This document shows, in pieces, positions 1 to 8,373 of a DNA stretch of 47,648 nt; the first letter of the stretch is position 1, and each line of letters begins with the position of its first letter. The notes below the pieces were generated by a model, which was not told the origin of the DNA, did not search any database, and saw only the letters and a program-made list of their open reading frames with translations. The DNA comes from an uncultured Nitrospira sp. (lineage in GTDB: Bacteria > Nitrospirota > Nitrospiria > Nitrospirales > Nitrospiraceae): positions 9,869-57,516 of the forward strand of contig CABVRW010000021.1 in assembly GCA_902500785.1 (NCBI GenBank), given 5' to 3'. Position numbers and translations under genes: made by a program.

Positions 1-502
1 GAAGCGTCTCTTCCTGGTTCCCGACCCGTCGCAGAATATGGAGCGCCCCCCGCTCCGCCTTCTCCGTCAGTCCACCCGCCATGGCAATGGCTCGATGCAC
101 CGTGAGATTCTCCTGGTAGGGATAGCCGCCCGGGGTCTTCACCTCACCGCTCGCGTAAAACTTGTGATGCTCTGGCTCCACCACGAGAATGTCGTCCGGC
201 AACACCTCCCCCTCAGGCGGCAGGGTGAAGGTTTCGGCGAGGCCACTCGTCAGCCGCGTCACCTTCACCATATTCTTGTCCGCTTTGTCCGTCCCCACCA
301 CCGCGAGGCAGAGGGCATTGTTGATGCGTATGCCAGTTTCGTAGAGATAGCGGCCCGGCGTCTTGACCTCCCCACTCACATAAAATCGCCGCGCCTCCGC
401 CACCACGATAATGTCGTCCGGGAGCACCAGTGTATCCAGCTGCACCGGAAGCGTCTCTTCCTGGTTCCCGACCCGTCGCAGAATATGGAGCGCCCCCCGC
501 TC
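1..502. repeat. Internal duplication in the SLBB gene (55-bp identical copies 447 bp apart)
   Basis: Positions 1-55 and 448-502 are identical over 55 bp, exactly 149 codons apart in the same frame. They encode the conserved end of an SLBB unit (GGLTEKAERGALHILRRVGN at protein level in both). This shows recent unit duplication or gene conversion within the export protein. Confidence 0.9.
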
Positions 503-958
503 GGCTTTTTCTGTGAGCCCTCCTGCGAGACTAATGGCCTTCTGTACACTCAGTCCCTCCTCATAGGCATATCCCCCAGGCGTTCTTACTCCACCACTCA
601 GATAAAAATTACGGTGTTTAACGATGTGGATCGTCACCTGCGGGTTACGGACATACCCGGCAGCCAGCCGCTCAGTCAGAGCCCCCTGCACCTCAGAAAT
701 ACTCTGACCTCCGACCTTCACGGTACCAAGCAATGGGAGACGGATGTTCCCGTCCCCATCAATTTTGCTCTCCCCTGACAGGTCCTCTTCGCCAAAGACC
801 TGAATGTTGATCACATCGTTCGGGCCAAGGTGATATCCGGTCGCGCCCACAGATTGGCTGCTACTCTCCGCCACGAGCGGAATTAGCAGAAACACGGTCA
901 CGAATATACGCAGGCTGCTTACGAGGACGTGCCCAATTAAGGTTGATCGGGGATCCAT
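1..958 (-). CDS. SLBB-repeat polysaccharide export protein (partial, C-terminus off the window)
   Basis: Outer-membrane/periplasmic polysaccharide export protein of the Wza/SLBB class, expected to form or gate the exit channel for the locus A polymer. The reading frame is open from an ATG at 958 to the window edge (319 residues visible). An N-terminal hydrophobic segment (about residues 12-30) looks like a signal peptide without a clear lipobox. A poly-export domain follows (about 41-114, with GYHLGPNDVINI), then at least three SLBB units beginning near residues 115, 190 and 265, each with FYxSGxVxTPGxY. Units one and three are nearly identical. The start codon lies 2 nt after the stop of the upstream dehydratase gene, with GGAGGA inside that gene as ribosome-binding site, so translation is coupled. 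Seen: domains and repeats. Inferred: it is the terminal exporter of locus A. It is much larger than the 200-residue exporter of locus B. Confidence 0.85.
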   Translation of the reverse strand, partial: MDPRSTLIGHVLVSSLRIFVTVFLLIPLVAESSSQSVGATGYHLGPNDVINIQVFGEEDLSGESKIDGDGNIRLPLLGTVKVGGQSISEVQGALTERLAAGYVRNPQVTIHIVKHRNFYLSGGVRTPGGYAYEEGLSVQKAISLAGGLTEKAERGALHILRRVGNQEETLPVQLDTLVLPDDIIVVAEARRFYVSGEVKTPGRYLYETGIRINNALCLAVVGTDKADKNMVKVTRLTSGLAETFTLPPEGEVLPDDILVVEPEHHKFYASGEVKTPGGYPYQENLTVHRAIAMAGGLTEKAERGALHILRRVGNQEETL

Positions 959-960
959 GG

Positions 961-2853
961 CTATTCCTCCACTATCGCTCCAGATTCACTGTTTGCCCAT
1001 CCCATGCCAACTGTGGCAACCACTTGATCCGGACGAAAGGTCGGGACCAAACGGCAGATGGCCTCCATGACGGATTTGGTGTCGTGCAGCTGAGCTACAT
1101 ATTCGAGATTTTCGATCTGAAGAGCGAAGGCTGCGCTCATCGGAAATTGACACGGAGTCACACGTTGGATTTTTCTCACTGAAGATGGCTGGACGGTTTC
1201 TTCTGTATCCACGAGTTCTTCATAGAGTTTTTCTCCAGGCCGTAACCCGACAAAGGTAATGGGAATCTCGTCATCCGGGATATAGCCGGACAGGCGAATC
1301 ATGTTGCGAGCCAATTCCACGACCTTGATTTGTTCTCCCATGTCCAAGACGTAGGTGGCACCGGAGGTATCGAGAGCGGCCGCCTGCAAGACCAGTTGAA
1401 CCGCCTCCGGAATCAACATGAAATATCGCTGCACGTCCGGATGTGTGACGGTCACAGGTCCGCCCGCCTTAATTTGCTCAAGAAATAGCGGAACGACGCT
1501 GCCATTGCTGCCCAGGACGTTCCCGAATCGGACCGTGGCAAAACACGTTCGACTGGTTCGTGCAGTATTCTGGACGATGAGCTCCGCAATCCGCTTGGTA
1601 GCTCCCATCACGCTGGTCGGATTCACCGCCTTATCCGTCGAAATCATGATGAACCGCTCAACCTGGTGACGAGCCGCAACCTTCGCCACCAGCCTGGTCC
1701 CGCCGACATTGTTCTTGACCGCTTCGCACGGACTGGCCTCCATGAGGGGGACATGCTTGTGGGCCGCCGCATGGAGGACGATCTGTGGGCGATACAGACT
1801 CATGACCGCCGACAATCTGGCTTCGTCTGTGATGTCTCCGATGGTCGCAACGATCCGCTCGCGATGACCCTGCCGAACCAGTTCATTCTGTATGGCATAC
1901 AAACTATTTTCGTACCGTTCATAGAGCACGAGAACGGATGGTTGACAGACTGCTACCTGCCGACATAACTCCGACCCGATCGACCCTCCCGCACCAGTGA
2001 CCAGAACCCGCTTTCCAGCAAACAGGTTCCGAGTGGCAGCGCCTCCCAGCTCTACCGGATCTCGCATGAGCAGGTCTTCGACCGCGAGGTTGCGGATCTG
2101 GCTCAGCTCGATCTTGCCGTCTAACAGACGGCGAAGATGGGGAATAATCTTAATAACCCCTCGGTAGGGAGCCATCGTCCGTACTAGAGAGCGGAGCACG
2201 GTCGGCGCCACATTAGGAACGGCGACAAGGACGACATGAGGCGACAACCTCTCCATGATCTGCGGCAAATGATCGAGCGTCCCAAGAACGCGGACTCCGT
2301 GAATGCGCTGACCGATCTTCCTCGAATCGTCATCCAAGAACCCGATGGGTTGGTACCCTTCAAACGGATTGCTCTTCAGCGAACGGACAATCGCCTCGCC
2401 CGCATCTTCAGCCCCGTAGACCAACACATGTCGATCCCCCTGCGAGCGCACGAGCTCTCGCTGAAGCCGTGGAGCGAGTCGAGTTCCTCCAACGAATAGG
2501 ATCATGAGGATTGCATCGATGATATAGACCGACCGAGGATAGTTAGCAGCTCCCAAACCCCACCGCACGATGAGATAGAACCCCGCGCTGCTGGTGAGCG
2601 TCGCAAACGCAAGTTTGCGAAGGTCCCACATACTCGTATAGCGCCACATGCTCTCGTACGCCTGAAAGTAAATCAAAAAGGCCGTACGAAGAGCGAGCAG
2701 GACCGGCAAGGTTTGGAGTTGGAGGGCTAAGGCCCATTCCGGAACGACGCCGTCAAATCGGAGCCAAAAGGCACTCCAGTTGGCAAGTCCTGCCAGCAAC
2801 AGGTGGATCGCGACAATCAAGGGACGGCGGCATGGTTGTAGCATTGTCAGCAT
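961..2853 (-). CDS. Membrane-bound NDP-sugar 4,6-dehydratase (CapD/WbpM/PglF family)
   Basis: Predicted to convert UDP-GlcNAc to the UDP-4-keto-6-deoxy sugar, the first step towards bacillosamine-type sugars, at the inner face of the cytoplasmic membrane. The 630 residues have the usual family layout: about four N-terminal membrane helices (roughly 10-125), a Rossmann-like middle domain (about 140-245), then an extended SDR domain with TGAGGSIG at 286-293. The active-site stretch STDKAVNPTSVMGATK (405-420) has Met in place of the usual SDR tyrosine with Lys420 retained, as is typical of this family. With the DegT aminotransferase, PglD-like acetyltransferase and PglC-like transferase nearby it completes a bacillosamine-type route. 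The next gene starts 2 nt after its stop. Family assignment is firm; the exact substrate is inferred. Confidence 0.92.
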   Translation of the reverse strand: MLTMLQPCRRPLIVAIHLLLAGLANWSAFWLRFDGVVPEWALALQLQTLPVLLALRTAFLIYFQAYESMWRYTSMWDLRKLAFATLTSSAGFYLIVRWGLGAANYPRSVYIIDAILMILFVGGTRLAPRLQRELVRSQGDRHVLVYGAEDAGEAIVRSLKSNPFEGYQPIGFLDDDSRKIGQRIHGVRVLGTLDHLPQIMERLSPHVVLVAVPNVAPTVLRSLVRTMAPYRGVIKIIPHLRRLLDGKIELSQIRNLAVEDLLMRDPVELGGAATRNLFAGKRVLVTGAGGSIGSELCRQVAVCQPSVLVLYERYENSLYAIQNELVRQGHRERIVATIGDITDEARLSAVMSLYRPQIVLHAAAHKHVPLMEASPCEAVKNNVGGTRLVAKVAARHQVERFIMISTDKAVNPTSVMGATKRIAELIVQNTARTSRTCFATVRFGNVLGSNGSVVPLFLEQIKAGGPVTVTHPDVQRYFMLIPEAVQLVLQAAALDTSGATYVLDMGEQIKVVELARNMIRLSGYIPDDEIPITFVGLRPGEKLYEELVDTEETVQPSSVRKIQRVTPCQFPMSAAFALQIENLEYVAQLHDTKSVMEAICRLVPTFRPDQVVATVGMGWANSESGAIVEE

Positions 2854-2918
2854 GGGCCTCGTGGGTGGCAGGTGAGGATGTCAGGGTCGAGCAGAAAGAC
2901 GGGTGACGTCGGTTCGAT

Positions 2919-3548
2919 CTAGTCGTAGCGATGCCGCATCAGGAATTCGTACAGGTCTGGAGCACACCGCGCGACAACGGCTCCCACGACGCTGGGGCCA
3001 AGCGTCACCAATTCGTGCCACAATTGTGACAGTCGTGGCGCCGGCAAACCGGTCGCCGGCATGACATGCACGTCGATACCGCTCCCGGCGAATACGATAG
3101 CAAAGACGGCGCCGCTGCGGAGTGCATGGTAGTCTGAGGTTACGATTGCGACGCGGTGTAGATGTTCTTGTTCGAGAATGCGCCGCATTGTAATGGCCTC
3201 ATCCACCGTGTTCCGCACACCTGTACGGCAGGCCTCCGTGGGATGTCCTTGCTGCAGGCAGCCGGGATTCGACAGCGTCGAGATCAGCCGCGGAGCATAG
3301 CCCCGCTCGATCAACAATCGACCAAAGGCCCAGCGGCCGTCCTCTCCGGCGAGCGGGACGACCGCCTCTGCCTGGGCGACGTCATACAGCCTCAAATCAA
3401 TGGGTGACCGGTGTGACGCGGTGAGGATGGCTACTCCCCAGAAGGTAGCCGTGATCGCCAGACAGATCACCAATGACACGACAAGATCAGACCTGAGGAG
3501 TCCCCCCTGATGCACAGCAGGGAAGCGCGGTGTTTGGTGTGGATGCAT
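2919..3548 (-). CDS. YdcF-like DUF218 membrane-anchored protein
   Basis: About 209 residues with one N-terminal membrane segment (about 20-43) and a DUF218/YdcF-type domain. Visible signatures are the VVPLAGED strand near the start of the domain, the NTVDEAITMRRIL helix and IVTSDYHALRS, the characteristic SDxHxxR element. The biochemical role of these proteins is poorly defined; some act in envelope or cyclic-polysaccharide metabolism. The start at 3548 is chosen because its ATG overlaps the aminotransferase stop as TGATG. An upstream in-frame ATG would run deep into the aminotransferase gene. Its place between the aminotransferase and the dehydratase suggests a role in EPS assembly or export, which is inference only. 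Confidence 0.8.
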   Translation of the reverse strand: MHPHQTPRFPAVHQGGLLRSDLVVSLVICLAITATFWGVAILTASHRSPIDLRLYDVAQAEAVVPLAGEDGRWAFGRLLIERGYAPRLISTLSNPGCLQQGHPTEACRTGVRNTVDEAITMRRILEQEHLHRVAIVTSDYHALRSGAVFAIVFAGSGIDVHVMPATGLPAPRLSQLWHELVTLGPSVVGAVVARCAPDLYEFLMRHRYD

Positions 3549-4666
3549 CACTGGAGAATGTCCTCCACCGCGCGACACACCGTATCCAGCTGATCCAAGG
3601 TCATATGGGAATAGAGCGGTAACGCCAGGCCCTCCCGGCCGGCCAGTTCCGTGTGGGCCAAGTCGCTGCTGACCCTTGTCGTCCACTGCTTGAACAACGT
3701 CTGCTCATGAACCGGCGGATGAAAGTAACGTTTCGTTTGGATGCCCGCTTGGTGCAATTTCTGATAGACAGTATCCCGATTCGTTTTGGCACGGTCTGTA
3801 ATGAACAAGACGAAGTAGTTGCCGCTCGTCGTTCGGTCTTCCGGCAGTTCTTGAACCCAACAGCCGGGTAACGCACCAAGACGGTCGCGGTAGACATCGA
3901 TACGAGTCAGCCGAGCCTTTCCCCACTCATGGACACGGCGAAGCGACCAGAGTCCAACCGCTGCGTGGAGTTCACTCATCCGGGCGGAGAGTCCCAGATC
4001 CACCATGTCCTCGCCATGAACAGGATCGCGGCCATAGTCGCGCATGGACCGGAGTCGATCTGCAAGAGCGATATCGTTGGTGGTAACGAGCCCACCTTCG
4101 ACGGCGGTGACGACCTTCGTCGGACTCAGGGAAAACACCTCGCACGCACCAAACTGACCGAGCGACTGCCCATGGTAGGTGGCGCCCAATCCCTGCGCAC
4201 TGTCGAAATACACGGGGATCCCCTTCCGACGGCCGATCTCCAGCAGTGGATGAATGTCCGGAGGCAGCCCATAGATCGACACCGCACAGATGGCCACCGT
4301 CCGTTCCGACACATTCCGCTCGACGTCACTGGGATCAAGCGTGCATGTTCCAGGTAGACAGTCGCAGAATACCGGCACCAGACCATTCCAGAGCAGGGCT
4401 TGCGCCGTGGCGGTAAACGTAAAGGAGGGCACGATCACCTCTCCGCCAGGCGGAAGATTCAAGGCGCGAGGGACCAGAATCAGGCCGCTCGTACAGGAAG
4501 ACATCGCCACCGCGTATCGTGCGCCAGTTTGCCGGCAGGCTTCAGCTTCCAAGGCCCGAACCATGACACCGTTGGTCACAGCGCCTGATTCCCAGGAGGG
4601 GCGAATCAGGTCGATCAATTCATCCAGGGGCGGGAGTGTGGGGCGAATAATCGGCAACGTCATCAT
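3548..4666 (-). CDS. DegT/DnrJ/EryC1 PLP-dependent sugar aminotransferase (PglE-like)
   Basis: Transfers an amino group to the 4-keto sugar made by the CapD-like dehydratase, giving a 4-amino-4,6-dideoxy sugar nucleotide. It has 372 residues, usual for the family. Key features are the substrate/PLP loop SSCTSG (56-61), Asp155 in YFDSAQG, and the PLP-binding Lys184 in SLSPTKVV. The C-terminal domain carries the family hallmark NYFVLFI near residue 290. The start is supported by GAGGAGG just upstream of two consecutive ATG codons; the first is used. Its stop overlaps the next start (TGATG). The C4 specificity is inferred from the neighbouring pathway genes. Confidence 0.92.
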   Translation of the reverse strand: MMTLPIIRPTLPPLDELIDLIRPSWESGAVTNGVMVRALEAEACRQTGARYAVAMSSCTSGLILVPRALNLPPGGEVIVPSFTFTATAQALLWNGLVPVFCDCLPGTCTLDPSDVERNVSERTVAICAVSIYGLPPDIHPLLEIGRRKGIPVYFDSAQGLGATYHGQSLGQFGACEVFSLSPTKVVTAVEGGLVTTNDIALADRLRSMRDYGRDPVHGEDMVDLGLSARMSELHAAVGLWSLRRVHEWGKARLTRIDVYRDRLGALPGCWVQELPEDRTTSGNYFVLFITDRAKTNRDTVYQKLHQAGIQTKRYFHPPVHEQTLFKQWTTRVSSDLAHTELAGREGLALPLYSHMTLDQLDTVCRAVEDILQ

Positions 4667-4733
4667 GGTGCGGCTCCTCCTCTAAGGTGCGAAACAAACG
4701 ACTGGAAAGGATAGCGATGCTGGGCACAGCCGG

Positions 4734-4755
4734 TGCCGGCGCGGGACTGCCGGCA
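4734..4755. other. Intergenic inverted repeat (7-bp arms, 8-nt loop)
   Basis: TGCCGGC (4734-4740) and GCCGGCA (4749-4755) form a perfect GC-rich hairpin in the 137-bp gap between the GNAT stop and the aminotransferase start. No T-run follows on either strand, so it is not a classical Rho-independent terminator. It may be a processing or stabilising hairpin. Confidence 0.45.
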
Positions 4756-4803
4756 TCGGAGGCACGAGAGATCGTCATGCGTTGGTTCTAGTGTCGTGGT
4801 CAG

Positions 4804-5649
4804 CTAGAGGCTGACCACAGAGGCTGGGAGAACTAAGCGCCGTCGAAGCAACGACGCTTCAAGGTACTCGATCACATCTGCGCAAGGAGCCACGAGTCGC
4901 GCGCTCTCAGCTACCAGCGTCGCGGTTCCAGAGGCGAGCTCAGCGCAGTCTCCTGCCGAATGCAGGCACAAGAGCTGTCGTTCTCCATCGAGGCGCCTCA
5001 GGCCCTGAAGAGCGGCAGCATCCTGAAGAATTGCGCACGTTCCGGCTCGAAACAGGCCAGGATCCAATCGGCCGATCTGATACCTTGCCAAGGAGGTCTC
5101 CAGAATGATCTGAGAAAATCCGTATCGTTGGTGTCGGCGATCGGCCGCAGAAAGCCCCGCAATGGTGCAATGGAAATTCGCATGATCTAACGGCGGGAGC
5201 GACTGCTGAATCCACTGCACCTCTCTTTCGGACCTCATATTCCACGACTCATACCAAGCCCGCGCATGGGGATTGTCGGAAAAATTGTCTAGGCTCAATT
5301 GTTGCTCCCGAGTCTGTCGGACCCTGTGGAGCCCGTCCAGGACAAGCGCGGTACCCATGCCATGTCCCCGAACATCCGTTGCCAGGTAGAGATGATTAAG
5401 TTGCAAGGTTGTGCCTGTATGCCGCCACGAAGACATTCCCACGACGCGCTCCTGCACCGTTCCCACGACATACTCGTCGCCTCCATTCGTACCAATCTCG
5501 TCCGCGATGAAGTGTGCCAGTTGCGGACTGCCCATGATGGTGATACGACGGACCACGTCGCTGACGCCGGTCGCCATGAGGCGGGCGATGGCCTCGCTAT
5601 CATTGGATATCGCGGGTCGAATGAGAGTTTCGGAAAACACGGGATTCAC
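4804..5649 (-). CDS. GNAT-family N-acetyltransferase with C-terminal extension
   Basis: Predicted acyl-CoA-dependent N-acyltransferase. The N-terminal 150 residues form a GNAT domain beginning LIRPAISNDSEA, with the acetyl-CoA pyrophosphate-binding motif VRGHGMGTA at about 93-101 and the late-domain NPHARAWYES at about 127-136. The remaining 130 residues are not recognised; they could be a second degenerate GNAT fold or a substrate lid. GTG start at 5649, 21 nt after the stop of the FemAB-like gene. It sits with a dioxygenase, a FemAB-like enzyme and a NeuD-like acetyltransferase, so a role in acylating the amino sugar is plausible. The substrate cannot be read from the sequence. Confidence 0.82.
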   Translation of the reverse strand: MNPVFSETLIRPAISNDSEAIARLMATGVSDVVRRITIMGSPQLAHFIADEIGTNGGDEYVVGTVQERVVGMSSWRHTGTTLQLNHLYLATDVRGHGMGTALVLDGLHRVRQTREQQLSLDNFSDNPHARAWYESWNMRSEREVQWIQQSLPPLDHANFHCTIAGLSAADRRHQRYGFSQIILETSLARYQIGRLDPGLFRAGTCAILQDAAALQGLRRLDGERQLLCLHSAGDCAELASGTATLVAESARLVAPCADVIEYLEASLLRRRLVLPASVVSL

Positions 5650-5670
5650 ACTCGAGAAAGGACAAGGAGC

Positions 5671-6732
5671 CTATGCGCGATAAGCGGGAAAGAATCCGCA
5701 GGCAGCGGACCACTGTTGACCCCGTTCACGTTCCCAGCGTGCGCGTTTATCGACCAAGGCTTGATAGGCATGAGGGTCCATAATTTGAGTCCCGACTCGG
5801 AACGAGACAAGTCCACCGGGGGCAAACCGCTGCTTGTAGCGCAGGAGACTATCCTCTCCGGAATAGCCACCACCCAGCACGATCTGCTTCATGCCTTGTG
5901 CTTTGCCCCAAAGGTTGACCCCGTGGCGCAACAACTGATTGGCGCGGAGAGGCAGCCCCTCTTCGAGCGTCCCGCCCAAAAAGGCATAAAGGTAATTTTC
6001 GGAGGTCAACAGCAATTCCGTCGAGAGGACGCGTTGGTTATGGAGTACATGAACGAGCGCGACCTGACCGTGAAGTTGGGCGACCAGTGTCTCAAAAAAC
6101 GACCTCGGAAAGTAATACTGCGGTAAGGCGCCGACACGATTCATGGTCGAATAATACACAGCGAGGAACTCATCCAGGCGCCGACATTCCGGATCCAGCT
6201 CGATAGTCAGCCCCGCCCGTTCCGCCTGGCGCACATTTTCGCGAGCGGACTTATCGTAGCTCCGGAGAAGCAGGTCTACAGGCGGTTCAAGCGAAACCAT
6301 TACACAGGAGGCCTTCACCAGCGTGTCCCCATAAAAAGGAATCAGTTGATCTTTAAACAGTGAGAATCGAATGAACAGGGAAACCGCCCGGATGGTTCTG
6401 GCCCAGTTGTCGAAATCTGTCCAGAACGTTTCGACCTTGCATGAACCCCATCCAAACGGTCCGCCGTATCCGTACGGAGAGACCAAATCGCAGATTTCCC
6501 CCTCATCGTGGCCCCAGGGTTCGATCCGAATCGGCCGCACGATCAAGGGGAAGAGAATCCCTCCCTCGGCGCTCATCTGGCTGACACACACCACTCGATC
6601 CTCGGTTCGGGCAAAGAGTTGGGCATAGGCCGGATGAGCCACCACATCTCGATGCGGCCACGCCTGCCATAAATTGAGCCACTGAGCCCGCTGTTCGGGA
6701 ACGGCCGCGTCAAGAAGGAGGAAGGTATGCAT
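5671..6732 (-). CDS. FemAB/BioF2-like acyltransferase (GNAT fold)
   Basis: 353 residues resembling the BioF2/FemAB-related acyltransferases found in many EPS loci, two tandem GNAT-like lobes. Characteristic elements are the SPYGYGGPFG segment (85-94), the basic helix SARENVRQAERAGL (162-175) and the late ENYLYAFLGGT...PLRANQLL stretch (about 245-268). FemAB relatives move an aminoacyl or acyl group onto an amino group; here the acceptor is probably an amino sugar of the locus A repeat unit, which is inference from context. ATG start at 6732, 21 nt after the dioxygenase stop. No signal peptide is seen, so it acts in the cytoplasm before flipping. Confidence 0.78.
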   Translation of the reverse strand: MHTFLLLDAAVPEQRAQWLNLWQAWPHRDVVAHPAYAQLFARTEDRVVCVSQMSAEGGILFPLIVRPIRIEPWGHDEGEICDLVSPYGYGGPFGWGSCKVETFWTDFDNWARTIRAVSLFIRFSLFKDQLIPFYGDTLVKASCVMVSLEPPVDLLLRSYDKSARENVRQAERAGLTIELDPECRRLDEFLAVYYSTMNRVGALPQYYFPRSFFETLVAQLHGQVALVHVLHNQRVLSTELLLTSENYLYAFLGGTLEEGLPLRANQLLRHGVNLWGKAQGMKQIVLGGGYSGEDSLLRYKQRFAPGGLVSFRVGTQIMDPHAYQALVDKRARWERERGQQWSAACGFFPAYRA

Positions 6733-6753
6733 GACGTGTGGTGTCCCGATCCA

Positions 6754-7626
6754 CTAGCGCATGGAGGGTTGATCCCAGAGGGCAGGAAATACGATCGGAT
6801 CGGTATAGTCCGGGGTTCCGTCTGCACATGTAGGAGCGAGATCGTCGAGAAAGATATGCCAGGGCACGCCCTGGTCGTTGAGATGACGCCGGTATCGATT
6901 GCTGACATCCTGTAAATGCACCGCAAGGGCGAGGCGTGGCGCTCCACTCGTATTCGGCCCGCTCCCGTGAATCAACCGACAGTGATGCACACTGAGTTCC
7001 CCCCGGCGAAGGGTCATGGGAACCCTGACGATAGAACCGCGATCGGGGAATTTTCGCTCCAGTTCCTGGAGCTCCCTGCACCGGAAGGTCCGCATGTCTT
7101 CGGTCCCCGACCACAGATGGCTGCCGTCGATATACAACAGCGGTCCCATCTCGACCGTACAGTCCTGGAAAGGAATCCACATGGTGAGCAGGCTGTCTGA
7201 CGTGCAGGTGCCCCAATACGATCGGTCGGTATGCCACCCGACGACGGATTCCTTCTCGGGCAATTGGGCGGGTTTGTCCACCACGGTATCGGCAAAGTAC
7301 CGGATCGTAGGGCTTCCAGTCAGACGGGCGGCGATGGCGCCCAGGATCGGGTGCAGTGCCAAGGCTCTCACCTCCGCGTTCTGAAGCGCCACCACCTCAG
7401 CATTACGCAGGCTATCGCCATCCCCGGGCTTCCACGTGGAAAATCCACTGGTAGGCGGCAGGATCCAATCGCGTTCTCCCGCGAAGTGCCGTGCGATGCC
7501 GATCGCGGCCGCATCCAGCATGACGTTCGATAGGATTGGGGGCGATCGATACCACCCATGCTCGCGATAGAACGCAATGTCCTCCTCCGAGGGAAGCAAT
7601 GCTTCTTGTTCTCGTGTTAAGCCCAT
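6754..7626 (-). CDS. Phytanoyl-CoA dioxygenase (PhyH)-family Fe(II)/2-oxoglutarate oxygenase
   Basis: 290 residues, non-haem iron oxygenase fold. Metal ligands are visible as WHTDRSYW (His132, Asp134) and the distal His in HHCRLIHGSGPN (His220), with Arg231 placed to bind 2-oxoglutarate. PhyH enzymes hydroxylate small molecules or acyl groups. The start is placed at ATG 7626, preceded by GAGGAAAT at good spacing and giving the usual family N-terminus. A longer reading to 7749 would overlap the upstream gene and add an uncharacteristic tail. The position between acyltransferases suggests hydroxylation of a sugar N-acyl group or the sugar itself; the substrate is unknown. Confidence 0.85.
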   Translation of the reverse strand: MGLTREQEALLPSEEDIAFYREHGWYRSPPILSNVMLDAAAIGIARHFAGERDWILPPTSGFSTWKPGDGDSLRNAEVVALQNAEVRALALHPILGAIAARLTGSPTIRYFADTVVDKPAQLPEKESVVGWHTDRSYWGTCTSDSLLTMWIPFQDCTVEMGPLLYIDGSHLWSGTEDMRTFRCRELQELERKFPDRGSIVRVPMTLRRGELSVHHCRLIHGSGPNTSGAPRLALAVHLQDVSNRYRRHLNDQGVPWHIFLDDLAPTCADGTPDYTDPIVFPALWDQPSMR

Positions 7627-7705
7627 GGATATTTCCTCAGGAATGGAAACGGAGTTCGTCAGGTGACTCGGCAGACGCAGGCCGGACGAACAACTGTCGG
7701 CTTGC

Positions 7706-8335
7706 TCAGAGCGGTTGACGTTTGAGAAATGATCGTGGCTTGAGGTCATGGAGGACCGTCACGCCCGCCCCCACAATCGACTGCTCTCCTATCGTCACCG
7801 CCTCCCGCAAGACGGCATTACTGCCGATGAACGAACAGGATTGGACGGTGGTGGCGCCGTTGACGATGGCCGCCGTGGAGATATGGCAATGTTCTTCGAT
7901 GATGGCATCGTGTTCGATCAGAGCCTTGGTATTGATGATGCAATTGTGGTCGACATTCGCGCCCGCATTGACCATGGCGAAATGCATCACGATCGTGCCC
8001 TCACCCAGCGTCGCCCGCGCGGAAACGTATGCGAGAGGCGACACAATCGTAGGAAGGTTCACACCCAGATCCTTCAGCATTTCATAAAAGCGCTTCCGGG
8101 GCTCCCACACTTTGATCTGTCCGATCGTGATCAAGAAGTTAGAACAGCCTCGGGCTAGCTCTGGCAGGTCCTGTTCGTGCCCAAGTAATGGATACGGAGC
8201 CAGCAGCGGGTGAACCGCAGCCTTCTGATCGACGATGCCACGGACAGTGTACCGACCGTCCATTTCGATCACGTCGAGACAGGAGAGGCAATGCCCTCCT
8301 CCACCAATCAGAATGAGATCTTCTTTCGTGCTCAT
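7706..8335 (-). CDS. NeuD/PglD-family sugar O/N-acetyltransferase
   Basis: Acetyl-CoA-dependent acetyltransferase that would acetylate the 4-amino sugar nucleotide. 209 residues with the two-part family layout: an N-terminal sugar-nucleotide-binding Rossmann-like part (LILIGGGGHCLSC, 7-19) and a C-terminal left-handed beta helix (about 100-195) with the catalytic-type His142 in IEHDAIIEEHCHIS. ATG 8335 is preferred over a TTG at 8368 because it begins just before the GGGGH element as in relatives. It lies directly after the PglC-like transferase gene. PglD-like specificity fits the pathway, but O-acetylation cannot be excluded. Confidence 0.88.
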   Translation of the reverse strand: MSTKEDLILIGGGGHCLSCLDVIEMDGRYTVRGIVDQKAAVHPLLAPYPLLGHEQDLPELARGCSNFLITIGQIKVWEPRKRFYEMLKDLGVNLPTIVSPLAYVSARATLGEGTIVMHFAMVNAGANVDHNCIINTKALIEHDAIIEEHCHISTAAIVNGATTVQSCSFIGSNAVLREAVTIGEQSIVGAGVTVLHDLKPRSFLKRQPL

Positions 8336-8373
8336 GAGTGGTGTCAGTGACGGCGACCGAACAAACAACTAGG

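Noticed and set aside
38-778. Open plus-strand frame opposite the SLBB export gene
   Set aside because: The minus-strand frame encodes clear poly-export and SLBB repeats; the plus frame has no recognisable domain and mirrors the repeat pattern.
5299-6126. Plus-strand frame of 275 codons
   Set aside because: Spans the ends of two good minus-strand genes (GNAT and FemAB-like) and their gap; no motif recognised.
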